Of a DNA stretch of 64,000 bases, positions 43,133-54,970 are shown piece by piece; within the stretch, counting starts at the first letter, position 1, and the number at the start of each line of letters is the position of its first letter. The stretch is from Hippasteria phrygiana (lineage: Eukaryota > Echinodermata > Asteroidea > Valvatida > Goniasteridae): positions 372,001-436,000 of the forward strand of contig JAZGUH010000628.1 in NCBI GenBank assembly GCA_037893225.1. The letters run 5' to 3'. Position numbers and translations under genes: made by a program. The notes below the pieces were generated by a model that was not told the DNA's origin, did not search any database, and worked only from the letters and a program-made list of their open reading frames with translations.

Positions 43133-46100
43133 GTAAGTATCCGCAGTCCAGAATGAAGGGATTTTAGTTTAATATATAATACTCGTGCATAATGTAAAGA
43201 AAATGAGATATTTCTGGCTCAAAATCGTCTTGACATGATGACAACATTCACAACTTTGCAAACGGGTCATACTAATCACCGTCAACACGCACAAACACCG
43301 TCAACACACCGTCAACACACCGTCAACACACCCAAAACACATTCTTAATCGACAAAAGGGGCACAGAAAAGCGATGCATAGGCTAGACAAGAATTTCGAT
43401 CGGTTTAAAGTTCCATTTCATTTACGAAAATATATTTTTTTTTTCACGCGAAAATTTTTTTCTTAGCAGCACCACAGTTGGCTGCCATCTTGCCTTTTCA
43501 CAGAACCTGGACCATACCATTTTTAGTATGGGTGTGCACTTAATGCACATAGACAAAAGAGGGCGCCCTGTGCATGAGAATTGGAAGGTGAGTTTATATT
43601 ATAATGTTGTTTATGCATAAGTTATTTTCCAAAGTAAATTATTTACACGTAGGCCTAGGCCTAGGCCAAGGCATATGTAAATACAGCTTTTAGCATTTGG
43701 GTACTTTGGTAATTATTACATTTTTACTCAGAACCGATGCGATGGAAATAAAGTCAAGACGGCCAACCCCTGTTGGTTTATTGTACAATGTCGCCCCTTA
43801 AGGCTTAATGGTATGGTCCGCGCTGTCGTCTGATGCAACATGGCTGCCGATTTCGGAACTGTATGAAGACGTCCTTTTTTTCTTTTTTTTAACTGGTATT
43901 TTCAGACGTTTAACCTCCCGTTTTTAAACCTATATTTCGTTTTGACACATATTTTACGGTTTTATACCGCATTTGTCAACTTAGAACGTGTTTTGGAGGT
44001 GTTGACGGTGTGTTGACGGTGTGTTGACGGTGTTTATCGTGTTGACGGTGTGTTGACGGTGATTAGTACGACCGTTGCAAACAAGAGGACCGATACCCTG
44101 GTCGACCATCGTTGGGGAAAAACTGTTCCCCGACCTGATGTCTAGATAAATTGCTGTTTTGTCTGAAGTAGGGTCAGTCAGGGAAGCAGACTACAAGAAC
44201 GTCAGCTTTTTTTCTGTTTTCCCCAGCGTCTGGCACAGATTAACACAAAACTTAAATGGGTCAGTGTTACAGTATTTGATATACATTTAAAATACCAACC
44301 CCCAAATCCATTCATTTCTGAAAATTACGGAAAGATTTTACTTTAATACCCCGTGCCGAAATCAGTCGGGAACGGCAAATCTTGGAACATAACTATCGAT
44401 GGGTCATACTAATCACCGTCAACACGCACAAACACCGTCAACACACCGTCAACACCTAAAACACATTCTAAGTTAACAAAAGAGGCATAGAAATGTAATG
44501 CCCAGGCTAAATTTGAATTTCTGTCTGTTAAAGTCCCATTTCATTTATAAAAATTGATTTTTGTTCACGCGAAAAATTATCTCTGAGCAGCACGGCCGTT
44601 GGCCGCCATCTTGCCTTCGCACGCGCTGCGCGCCTGCGACATGGCTGAGTGAGGCACGGCTGCGGATTTCGGAGCTGCATGGAGAGGTCCGTTTTCGTGA
44701 AGAAAGAAATCGCATTTTTAGACGTTTAACCTCCCATTTTTAAGCCCAAATCTCGTGTTGATACTTAACGGTTTTGTACCGCATTTGTCAGTTAAGACAC
44801 TGTAAGAATGTGTTTTGGAGGTGTTGACGGTGATTAGTATGACCGCTATCGATATGTGTTTAGAATTGACCTATCGCCGTTTACGAGTTAACCACGCCCC
44901 TTAGACAACCCTATGGGAATTTTGTGTGGTAATTTTTGTTTGTCTCAGATTTTGTGCGTTCCACGTGGAATTATAATTGATGTGATTGGACAATAATCCA
45001 CAAGCTGCGTTGACGCGATTCGACCGCGATAGGTCAATTGTATAAACACTCGGCACAACCTTTACATTTGAGAATCTTGTTAGGAAATTTTCGTGAAATA
45101 TAGGGGAAGAAAGTTTGTGTTTTCTGTGTCAGATGTTCTTGGCACATGCACAGTGTATGGTAACTCAGTAATCACATACATGTTGATTTCTGCCTCATTT
45201 TTTACAGATTTTGCTGACATAAATCTTGAAATAACAGGTTGCGCCACATGTTTAGACGGTTGTTATCAAGGAGGGTTGGTTATTTTGTAAGATTTTGGTG
45301 AGGGTATTAAAGTAAAATCTTTCCAAATTACAGCCAATTAAAGCAAATGTTGTATATTACTTTTTACATAAATTTGTAAGTTATACATCAAAGATGCCGA
45401 ACCTTTATGTACACGTACGTGTACAAAAGTGTACAAGACCGTGACTCAAACTTGGAGGCAGGTGACACGTGAGTCAGACTTACACGTAGACTCGCTTGTC
45501 AGTTTGTTCTGTTTTGCATTTTGAATGACGGATTTTCCTTCAACCAATGGTTTATAAGCCTTCCCACATCCCTCTCTTCCTTCCAATACTCAATTACCAC
45601 CTCCTGTACAATGTATTTACCCCCTCCATTTGCCACATTCCTTTGTTCCCCCTCCCATCTCAATTCGTCCCCTCTTTCATCTTCGCCCAAAGTCGACTCC
45701 CGTTATAACGAGCTCGGTCATAACGATATCCCGGATGTAACGAGCACATTCTCCCAGTCCCGATCAATTCGTGTACATTACTATGGGGATATATTTGGTT
45801 ATTACGGGCACGGACATTATGAGACTCCGGCTAAAACGACGATTTTGGCCGACCCCAGGCGAGCAAAACCATTGTTCTCAACCCATTTACAACGACATCT
45901 TTTCAAAACTACGGACACTGCAGCTTGTCAACGACAAACCTTTTGTCCCGATACGGGCATCATGCTCCCGTCTTCTAATTCAGGCAACGCACCTAAGCTT
46001 CACCCATCAATGTACCTTTGTAAGGACTTCAACCCAACGTTATTTCATCTCGCCGATCTTAAATAAATTCAATGGGACGGTGATAAACAGCGCAGTGGGT

Positions 46101-49100
46101 CTAAGTCGCTAATCCCCCCGCTGCGGTTTCCCTTAGCATGACCAGGCTCACGACTGCGGCACCACGCCGCCAAATGTTTTTTAAAAATTATTATAAACGG
46201 TAAGATAAACGGACAATAGGGGGCGCTCGGGAGATAAGTGTTATGATTGTAAGGAATAGCCTTTAGTGCTGCCGCCCGAACATCGGGTGCGTAATTGCTC
46301 CCAATTGTTGGCTTGTGGCTATTAAAAAATGCATTAGAGCAAAATGTCACTCGGCACGATTTGTGCGAGTAACCTACTTGCCTGATTCTTCTCGGCGATT
46401 CTTCTCAGCGATGATGACTTCTTCTCCGGATTCAGGTCGTCAAATATTACACAATGTACTCTTAAAGGTATTTTATGTATTTCCTTTTATTCATCACCAT
46501 CAGTTAAATATTATAATAACAGACGTACATACCAACATACGTTCATCTTTTCATGAGTTCGGACGTGCGTTACACGATTACAACACGCGCACATGTACAA
46601 ATACATGTAGCATGTAACTTGTGCACAACGAATGGGAAAAACTGCGCTCCGGTTGTAGCGAGGTTCCGGCTATAACGACAGAATTGTGAAAGTCCGCCGG
46701 ACCTCGTTATAACGGGAGTCGACTGCATCTCTCCCTTAGTCCGTCTCTCTTTTGTGTTTCTCCACGCACCCCCACTTGCCTGTGTTTCCCCCACATGTCT
46801 GTTTCTTGTACCACTGTCATTTGCCTTTGAAAAAAAAATTGCTTAAGTTCGAAACGTTAGGCCAGCTAAATCATTTCATTGATTTGTTAATAAATTAAGT
46901 GTACTGCAGTGTCACTTGTGGAGTGAGTACATGTAGTATGTAGTTGCCCTCCTTTCTTCCACCACTGTGACCCTCCTTTCTTCCACCACTGTGACCCATG
47001 CTACCCATACATGTACATATATAAAAAGATACAATGTATGTACATGTAACAATACAAGATAAGAATATATAATCCGGAAGACGAGACAAAACCTCACAAA
47101 GCACAAACTTGTGTAAGACATGCCTTTACAAAACACATAAAAAACAAACAAAAACAAACTTGTGGACATTTAGAGACAGTTAACCCCTTGCGTACGGATG
47201 ACGGAATTTGGCGCAAAAAAAACAGTGCCACCAAGCCGGATGACTCAGACTCAATTGGCCGCTGTTTGTGCAGTTTCAATCCGTTGTTGGATTAAACAGT
47301 GCCACCAGGCCGGATGACGCCATTCACCGCTGTTTGTGCAGTTTCAATCCATTGTTGGATTATTGTATATAGGTTACGCTTGACTGCACAAACACATTGT
47401 AGCGGTTCGCTTAGCTGCCAGAGCCGCGGCGGCACCCCGACGTCTCCCGTAAAATACCGTACTCAAGGGGTTAATTGTATAATTCCTCCATGATTACATA
47501 GCCCTAACCTGCTTTGGTGTTTTTCATATGGCCTTGGTTGATTTTTCATTGGAAAGTCCATCGCATGGCTGCTACTTTGGTGACCAATAAAAATAACAGT
47601 TCACCAGTTCCGCTTGGGAATTGTTTTTCAGGGCGTTCAGATGACAGAGCTTAACAATACATGTACAATGTACTTCACTGTGTGTGTGTTTCACAGTTGT
47701 AATTGAGCACAAATTCCAAAGGCTGCTGGTAGAAGTGTTTAATATTTTGGATTGCTGATCCTTATCACGATTTGAATTGACGCTCTATGTATTTTTGGGG
47801 TCGTCTTCAGCTTGTTAATGTGCCCAAATCTGGCTGATGAAGATAATTATGTAATTGTAGGCTGTTTAACCCTCCTACTGTTTAATATCATAACTTTATC
47901 AAACAAAAAACCTAAAACCTTCCTCTCCAACAGCCTGTGTGTTTCAACCTAAAACTCTATTAGGTTTGGATATGTACAATGTACATTTGTACATGTAGTT
48001 GGCTCCATTTTGGCACAGAGATATAACTTGAGAGGGTTAACCCTAACAGTCCTGAATCCTCCAATTTCAATACGATTTTTCATATTATCTAGGGAGTTAC
48101 ATTGTAGGTTGTTAGGGTTAATGGACATTTCTTACAATGAAGGCCTTCATGTACACACATAAGTACATGTACAGTATGTATACATTGTACGTTTTGTACA
48201 CGATGTACAGTCGAACACCTTTATAACAAGGTCTTTTGGACTTTACAGTTTACCTTGTTATAACAGGTACCTTGTATTATCAGTAATGGAAAACAAAGAA
48301 AAACAAAGTTCTAGGACCTATTTTCGTCCTTGTTATAAGCAGTTCGACTGTACACATGTGCATACAGATACTAGCTTTCCTAACCATAACATGCAGCTCA
48401 CAAATGTATTACATGAACGCAATGAATGAAAAATATACACACTTTGACTTTTACATGTACATGTAATGTGTGTATTTCTGCTGGTTTAGCCAAATGCAGG
48501 ATTGGCAAGCAGGATGTGTCAAACAAATGTTAACAAGAAATAAATGTTTACAATGTAGCTTTCCTCCCCTCTTCCTTTGTAGTGGCCATGTAAGCTTTTG
48601 TTTTTGGCTTTTTCTCCCCCCCCAAAAAACAAACAAATGCAAAAAGGTTGATCTGCTGTACAGTTTCATTTTCTATGCTTTGAGCCAATGTGGGGCACCA
48701 ATGTCGGAGAAAGCGATCTTGAAAGAAAATGGAGAACTTTGCCATCTTGGAAGATATTGCTGAGTAAAAATGTAAAAAAAAAATAAGGGCCTTCTTGTTT
48801 GACAACCCAAAAAATGATTAAAAAAATTAAAATTAATTAATTTTTTAATTTTTTTATTTTGCACCTGGCCAAAATCGACCCGGTTTGTTGTACAGATCAA
48901 AACCTATCAAATGACAGATTGAAACACACACAAACTGTGAGAGTTGGTGTTTAGAGTTTTTGATAGGCTATGATAGTTCTAAGTATAGGAGGGTTATTAA
49001 ATAACAATTTTGCCTTTATTTGTGTTGTGTATACATGTATGAAATGTACATGTACATAGGTCTATCCACACTAATGAGCCCATTTGGTGTGACGGGGGAA

Positions 49101-52100
49101 AGGAATTTCAGGATGTAGTTATTATAAAAAAAAATTCCATTTATTTTTGTTACAATACATCCAGTACCCATCAACAAGTATGTTTTAGCCAAAAAAATCA
49201 ACATCTTACGGAATATTTAAGAAGTTAGACCTGGAATCATCTTCAAGATATTATGTTTGTAACATATCAAACGTGTACAATTTCTGGACGGACATTTGTC
49301 GCAAAATGTCTGTCCATGTTTGAACATAATTTATATCACATCCTAATTTGTTAAAATACACATGTACCTCAAAATTTGTCATAATTCCCACTGATAACAA
49401 TCCTGACATTGTTAGAGATGTAAACTGACCAACCTTTTGGAATGTTACTATTAATTCCTCTTTTCTTTTTCCAGTCAATAATAAAAAAATGTCCGTCCAT
49501 GTTACAAACATAATGTCTTGAAGATGATTCTCTAATTTCTTATATATTCTGAGTGCTATCCTATTTTTTATGTCAGTGTGACTGTGATCACAAACAGGTC
49601 TGGAAAGCATCAGAAAAACATTTGGGCCAAATACTTGATTTGATGTCCCTCTTCCATGTCTTACTCCCATTGCTATCTTTTGATGCTAAATGGTCCCTTT
49701 AGTGTAGACAGACCCACATACAAAATGTGCACATGCATTTGTTTATGGTGTAAATCGAGGACACGACCCTGACGCCACTTCGGTGAATTGGGGTTAGGTA
49801 GTGTAATCGAGGACGTCCTCGATTGAGAATCGTGTACAAAACCAATGAGAGCTGTCGGAAAAAGTTGAAGTACAAACAAAGGAAACCGTCCGAGAGGAAC
49901 AAAAGAAATCCTTGATTTACACCATAAACAAACGTGTGTGTACGCACTGTATACAATCGTGGCGGTACCTGTACGACATGTAGAATTTTTGGACGCAGCC
50001 TGTTTTGGTACATTTTATGGGTCACTACAGCCTGAGGCATCCTGCTAGTGACACAGTAAACTTAGACATTGTAATTTGATGACTGATGTGTGTCTGTGTC
50101 TTTCACATTGGTACAAAATGTACAGTGTACTACATGTATGTATAGTAGAATGAAAATCTACATGTATGTCAGTAGCTTTCTTCCTCGTTGCCCTTGGACA
50201 TGTATCCCTTCATCTTACAATTTTTCGTGCGTCTTTGATTTTTTTTTCCCTTTTTCTACCTGCAGAAAAAAAAGAAAAAAAACATTTTAGGACCCTGTAT
50301 TGAGTTGGTGGGTGGTCCAGGGTAGGGCTGTCCCGAATATACCGAATATTTGATATTCGATCGTCAAGCGAATATTTGAATACCATTTTGCCAGTTCGAA
50401 TATTCGAAAAAGATATATATGCACGTACAGATACGACTCTGATGCTATTTTTTTAATAGAAAAGTTACGGCGCTTAGCAGTGTCAAATGCCGCATTTTTG
50501 TCAATCGCAATTTTTTGTGGACGGAAGTTTATTGTTCCTGTCGGTAAAACCCTTGATACAACAGGGGCATGCACAAAAGAATGCTGTTTGAACGGTCCAT
50601 AATATCAATCGCCATACGTAAAACACCGGCGTGCTTTTACGTGCAATGTTTTTTTTTACCGGTGTTGCATGCACTGAAAAACTTGATCGGCGAGTATACG
50701 AATATTCGGTCAAACCCAGTTTCGAATGGTAAATTATTCGAAAATGAACAGCCCTAGTCCAGGGTTCCTACAAGTAATAAGACCTGGTTTTACCTTTTTC
50801 TAAAGTCTTGCCAATTTCTAACCAGCGCACACTGCATTTCGCTGGCTTTTGTATTCTGCCAAAAAAAGCCCAAAACACACATTGCAGAAATGTATACATA
50901 ACAGACCGTACATGTATAGGTACTTACTCGACATGTATGTGTACAATGTATAAAGTCATTGTGGTGCTTCCGTACACCATTAGGGTATTATCAAAATTAG
51001 CTTCTAAAGTCAAATTCTTGTGTATTGTATGTACATGTACACTGTACAGTGAGAGTAATTAAAGTCTATCATGCTTTGCGGTTTTAACATGTTTAAGGTG
51101 GAGTTGCAGGGGTCAGTGGCATGTGACATGGTTGTCAACACAAGTGGGTGTCATTTTTAGTGTTTGGTTTCTAGGTGTGACCATGGAGGAAGGAACCTTC
51201 CTCCATGGTGTGACAATCAGACCCTGAACTGTGTGTCTATTATGAATGAAAAGATACACATGTGTACATTGTGCACATGTGTTCTAGCCGGGGTGAAATT
51301 GAAGCGTAGGGGCATTTTGCTCAAGGATGGACAATGCGAGCGCGGAGTGCGAAGCCCTTGGAGCGTGGGGTCCGGTGTCCGCTTAACCAGCTCGCGTCGG
51401 ATGACGTGTATACACGCACTCAGCGAGGCAAGGATCCAGCGGAAATTTATCTGTGGGTGTGCTACCCACAGATAGAGGCCTGAGCCCGTCTGGCACCCAG
51501 GCCCGTGAAAAAAAATCCCGGCGTGAACTGGTTTATAAGGGGCCCCCAAAAAGTTTGATTCTAAATTGTACATGTACATGTAGATGCTGTTGTGCAATCT
51601 GAGGCAATTCCTGGCCACTTTCCCTTGACTGTTTAGAGCAAAAGTTTTTAAGATTATATAGAAACAAATTTGTTCATTGGAAATTGTTTAGAATATACTC
51701 TTCCTCTTAAATTTATAGCATAGTAGTAGCATTCAAGCGCAGTGCTAATTCCCGAAAGCGTACATATGTAGTGGGCGCTCGTGCAACATGTATTTAATGC
51801 CTGGGTAGAACACTGTAAGGCGAAATAGAAAAACAACATGTTTCGCGTCCCCACCCGCTTCCTTTTTGGAGGCCGCCTGGATTTTAAAAATATTTTTACC
51901 ACAGAAAAATTATGTATAAAAAAACAAAAATGTCAACCAGTCAATCGGAAAATAAATACTTGCCAGTCAGGAGTTTTGTTTTTTGTTTTTTTTGCTGATA
52001 TGGTGCTACAAACACACTAAAAACACTTTCAATATGTTCTGTTCTCTTGTCCAACATGTCTCTTTCATTTTTAATGCGTCTTTGAACAGGGAAACACCCA

Positions 52101-53173
52101 ACGGTTGCCAGAATTGTTTTTAAATGACGGCCATCTTGAAAATAAAAAATAAAAAATAGAAAGCCCCTCTTCCTCCTTTTTTTTTTTTTAACCTGGACGT
52201 GAAACATGTTTTTTATTTTTTTACTCGGCCTAATGTACAAGTACACATGTATGTATGTAAGTGTATGTGTATGATAATGTACGGTATATGTAGCCTTAGT
52301 AGAGCTGCTAACATATTGTACACGTACCACTGACTTGCAATAAACAACACTCATAGAGCAAGGGTTAAAGGAACAATAGGAAACACAAGGCATTGTCCTC
52401 AGTTGTATAAGAAAACATTATTGTGTGTGCACGTCTTGAATCTATTCTGTGTACAAACTTTAAGAAACCAAGTTTTTGTGTGTTTTTTTCCCCCAGTCAA
52501 AACAGGTTCGTCGAAGTACAAAGGCAGATCGGGAACTATGGATGGCAGCGTAAGTATACATACTTTTATAATTCTATTTTTAATATTTTCAACTAGTGTG
52601 CACCAGATTAACCCTAAACCCTGCCAGACGCGGCCACTTTGCACTTTCCAAGTATGCAATCTGATGCGTCTGGCGGGTTCTAGCCTGGAGGGTTCGGGTT
52701 AAGATGAATAATTCCATTCATTGGTTACCATGGAAACTACAGGTAGAGAGTGAGCGTTGACCGCGGATAATCTTTGCTTTTGGACCGGATGTATACATGA
52801 GCCTGTTTGCGATGAACATGAACATGAACACTGTTCCACGTACAACTTTGACGGGGAAATGAAGCGACTGTTCTGGTGTTTATTAATCTCCTAAACCAAC
52901 TTGAAACATTGACGTACCATGTCCAGTAGTATATTTATGCAAATTGAGTACCCAGACTCGAAGTTTGAGTCCCTCTTTAGTGTGTCCCAGAGTCGTCAAA
53001 ATGAAAACGTCTCTTGTGATTTCTCGTTGTGATTTCTCGTTGTGATTTGGGGTTTGTTGTTTTTTCGTCCGTCTCCTTTTCAGAGTCCCCAGGGAGAGGG
53101 GTCCGCGACTCCCAGACAGAAGAAGATTGGCCATCGACGAGTGGATACCTTGGGAGAAACGACGTACAAAAAG
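43033..53173 (+). CDS. PIP5K1: Type I phosphatidylinositol-4-phosphate 5-kinase, first three coding exons (partial)
   Basis: Exons 43033-43132, 52497-52549 and 53084-53173 join in frame (243 nt, 81 codons). The family hallmark is KKIGHRRVDTLGETTYKK at the end of the third exon, which in PIP5K1A/B/C directly precedes the kinase core (T-T-S-S-A-L-K-G). Function known for the family: phosphorylates PI4P to PI(4,5)P2 at the plasma membrane, controlling actin, endocytosis and secretion. The N-terminus is a low-complexity Ala/Pro leader (MADAAAIPPPAAANKPPK) and a Ser/Gly linker. The ATG follows ATCAAA (good Kozak) and there is no upstream in-frame ATG. Kinase exons lie beyond 64,000; I see none in 53,174-64,000. 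The gene diverges from DCST1. Confidence 0.9.
43264..44074. mobile_element. hAT-like MITE, copy A (with nested insert)
   Basis: 811 bp starting GGGTCATACTAATCACC and ending GGTGATTAGTACGACCG, flanked by a perfect 8-bp duplication TTGCAAAC (43256-43263 and 44075-44082). Subterminal 11-bp repeat CACCGTCAACA: four copies left, five right. Lies in PIP5K1 intron 1, 131 bp after exon 1. An 8-bp duplication is typical of hAT transposons; no transposase is encoded. Confidence 0.85.
43509..43819. mobile_element. Element nested in hAT-like copy A
   Basis: Ends are GGACCATACCATT and its inverse. The related copy at 44401 lacks this segment, which explains most of the length difference. Target duplication not clear. 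Confidence 0.6.
44401..44845. mobile_element. hAT-like MITE, copy B
   Basis: 445 bp, ends GGGTCATACTAATCACC / GGTGATTAGTATGACCG, flanked by perfect 8-bp duplication CTATCGAT (44393-44400, 44846-44853). Three 11-bp CACCGTCAACA copies at the left end, one at the right. Confidence 0.88.
44864..45039. mobile_element. Short GACCTATCGCC MITE, copy 2
   Basis: 176 bp, same ends and interior (CCACGTGGAATTATAATTGA). Starts 10 bp after the target duplication of hAT-like copy B. Confidence 0.85.
45691..46724. mobile_element. AGTCGACTCCCGTTATAACGAG element, about 1 kb
   Basis: Perfect 22-bp inverted ends plus more ATAACGA words inside. No transposase recognised. Pogo/Tigger-like by end sequence. Inserted into a pyrimidine-rich retroelement end (45540-45690 and 46725-46880). 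Confidence 0.75.
47184..47470 (+). mobile_element. TTAA-specific MITE, CCCCTTGCGTACGG family
   Basis: Flanked by TTAA at 47180-47183 and 47471-47474. Contains an internal partial duplication of the CCACCAGGCCGGATGACGCC segment. Confidence 0.85.
48041..48117. mobile_element. Short TTAA element with CCCTAAC / GTTAGGG ends
   Basis: 77 bp, flanked by TTAA on both sides; interior CCTGAATCCTCCAATTTCAA. Reverse relative at 61969-62030. Confidence 0.75.
48208..48350. mobile_element. TA-flanked CAGTCGAAC MITE (pogo/Tigger-like ends)
   Basis: TA|CAGTCGAACACCTTTATAAC...GTTATAAGCAGTTCGACTG|TA, 143 bp. Such CAGTNGAACCTCGTTATAA ends are typical of pogo-group elements. Confidence 0.8.
49233..49530. mobile_element. 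GAATCATCTTCAAG inverted-repeat element
   Basis: 298 bp, ends GAATCATCTTCAAGATATTA and inverse; inner GGACGGACATTT / AAATGTCCGTCC. A related CTGTCCACGTTAC motif recurs at 61,790-62,060. Confidence 0.7.
50323..50756. mobile_element. hAT-type MITE ending TAGGGCTG
   Basis: 434 bp, TAGGGCTGTCC...GAACAGCCCTA, flanked by perfect 8-bp duplication GTCCAGGG (50315-50322, 50757-50764). Termini and duplication length fit hAT. Interior has many CGAATATTCG words. PIP5K1 intron 1. Confidence 0.9.
51387..51531 (+). mobile_element. TTAA-specific MITE, CCAGTTC family
   Basis: CCAGCTCGCGTCGGATGACG...CCCGGCGTGAACTGG, TTAA on the left (51383-51386), decayed TTTA on the right. PIP5K1 intron 1. Confidence 0.75.
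52497..52549 (+). CDS. PIP5K1: PIP5K1 coding exon 2
   Basis: 53 nt after TTTTTTTCCCCCAG, donor GTAAGT. Encodes (I)KTGSSKYKGRSGTMDGS, phase 1 in, 0 out. Supported by phase and strong splice sites; the linker itself is poorly conserved. Confidence 0.8.
52612..52698. mobile_element. Short TTAA element with CCCTAAA / TTCGGG ends
   Basis: 87 bp, TTAA both sides; interior has CTGCCAGACGCGGCC and its inverse, as in the 5428 copy. Lies 63 bp after PIP5K1 exon 2. Confidence 0.75.
53084..53173 (+). CDS. PIP5K1: PIP5K1 coding exon 3
   Basis: 30 codons, phase 0/0, acceptor CTTTTCAG, donor GTTTGT. Encodes SPQGEGSATPRQ then KKIGHRRVDTLGETTYKK, the block that identifies the gene. Confidence 0.93.
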
Positions 53174-53324
53174 GTTTGTCTAAACCGGCGGGGGTGGCAG
53201 TAATCAGATTTTAAAAATCTGGTCATCCCATTGAATACAGACGACGGCTATTTTGCCGCGGTTTTAAAAAAGACCACCTGGCCGTTTGTCGGCTATATAT
53301 GCACATTCCTGCACGTATAGAATC

Positions 53325-53505
53325 AATTGACCTATCGCCGTTTACGAGTTAGCCACGCCCCCTTTAGACAGCTATCTATGGGAATTTTTGTGTGGGGATT
53401 TTTGTTTGTCTCAGATTTTGCGCGTTCCACGTGGAATTATAATTGATGTGATTGGACAATAATTCACAAGCTGCGTTGATGCGATTCGACCGCGATAGGT
53501 CAATT
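53325..53505. mobile_element. Short GACCTATCGCC MITE, copy 3
   Basis: 181 bp, same family, inserted in a decayed CCCCTTGCGTACGG-type element 150 bp after PIP5K1 exon 3. Confidence 0.85.
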
Positions 53506-54790
53506 GATGGCCTATTGTGTGCGTTACGTTAGCTGCCCAAACCCGTATTGTCATACCGGCACCTCATTAATAACAGACGGACAAAAGGGGTCGACCTAAT
53601 TTTATTCAAACCGAATAACGGTTATAAATTTGATTCACCGTAAGTTCCCATTTACATTGTACATGTAGCTCATAGTCACGGCAACAAAAAGTGACAAGTG
53701 AGGTGGCGCAAGAAAAGGCCCTCCCAATGACTGGATAGAGTTTGCAGGATTCAGTGGCCACTGGGCCTTTACGAAAACACTACAGAGCTGTAATGTTAAA
53801 AAAAGAATGGACGGGCAGGCTGTTTGTATACCAAGAAGACCACTAGCAAGTGAACGCAGTTACAATGAGGGACCATGGAACAAATTGAATATCCGGTTTC
53901 CAAAATCAAAACCGAATAGTGGAATTCAAACCGAATGAATACGGACGATAGCTGCAGCTGCAGTTTAAAAAAGACCACCTGACCAGTTGACATCTGTCGG
54001 GCACATTCCTGCGAGTACTTGATCCATTCATGTTTCAACTACATGTACTTTGTATGTTGTTCTTGAATGGGAATGTAATAAATACATGTAGATGAAGCTT
54101 TTTCAAACAAAGCTTTCATTCACAGGAAAGGTGGGCTCCAAGTGTGATGCACAGGACCACTCTATTCAGTGTGGTGCCTATTGTTTGGATTTACGCTTGG
54201 CTGCACAGCCCCCTTCTTGGCATACCAGCATCAATAACAGCTGGAGTCAAGGGGTTCAAAAAATAAATCTGAATTTACATTAAGGATGGGAATTTACGTT
54301 AATTTGATAAAGGTTTAGCAAAACTTTCTCGTAGCGTTTAAACGTTTAGTCAACAGTTGCAAAAAGGTTGCTGCCAGTCCCGGTATAATTGTGAAGGACG
54401 TACATGTAGGAGAGGTGCCGTCCACGTCGAGCATTTATCTTGTCCCAGCGGTGTATTGGAAACATCAAACACAAACAAGTGTATACATTGTAGTACGAAA
54501 GGCGTTTGTATGTCTTTGTAAATTAAATAAATTTACAAAGATCCTGGATTCTTTGTAAATAAAACTGGAATGTAGATTACGTAAATACAAGGTCCCATTT
54601 TTAATATTCTAGTTCCGTTTAAACATTGGGGATAATTTCTAAACGGATTTTAATTTTAAAATTTTTTTTTTAACGCTTAAAACGTGTAAACGTCCCCTCC
54701 TTAATTTACATACATGTATCCCAACACTTTGCTAAACTTTTTTTTTTTTTTTTAACTGGGGTTCACTGCTAGCTCTGGATTTTGGGTTAA

Positions 54791-54970
54791 CCCCATGTGT
54801 ACGGATGACGCCAAATGGCGCAAAAAAAAGTGCCACCAGGCCGGATGACGTCTATAGACGCCATTTTCTGCATTTTCAATCCATTGTTGGATTATTGTGT
54901 CCGTTTCGCTTGGCTGCAAAGCCGACACGGCACCCCAGCGCCTCACTGTAATATAACCGTACTCAAGGGG
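54791..54970 (+). mobile_element. TTAA-specific MITE, CCCCTTGCGTACGG family
   Basis: CCCCATGTGTACGGATGACG...CCGTACTCAAGGGG flanked by TTAA on both sides. PIP5K1 intron 3. Confidence 0.85.

Noticed and set aside
45521..46066. 181-codon plus-strand frame
   Set aside because: Spans the junction of a pyrimidine-rich retroelement end and a DNA-transposon end; composition is low-complexity and no domain is recognisable.
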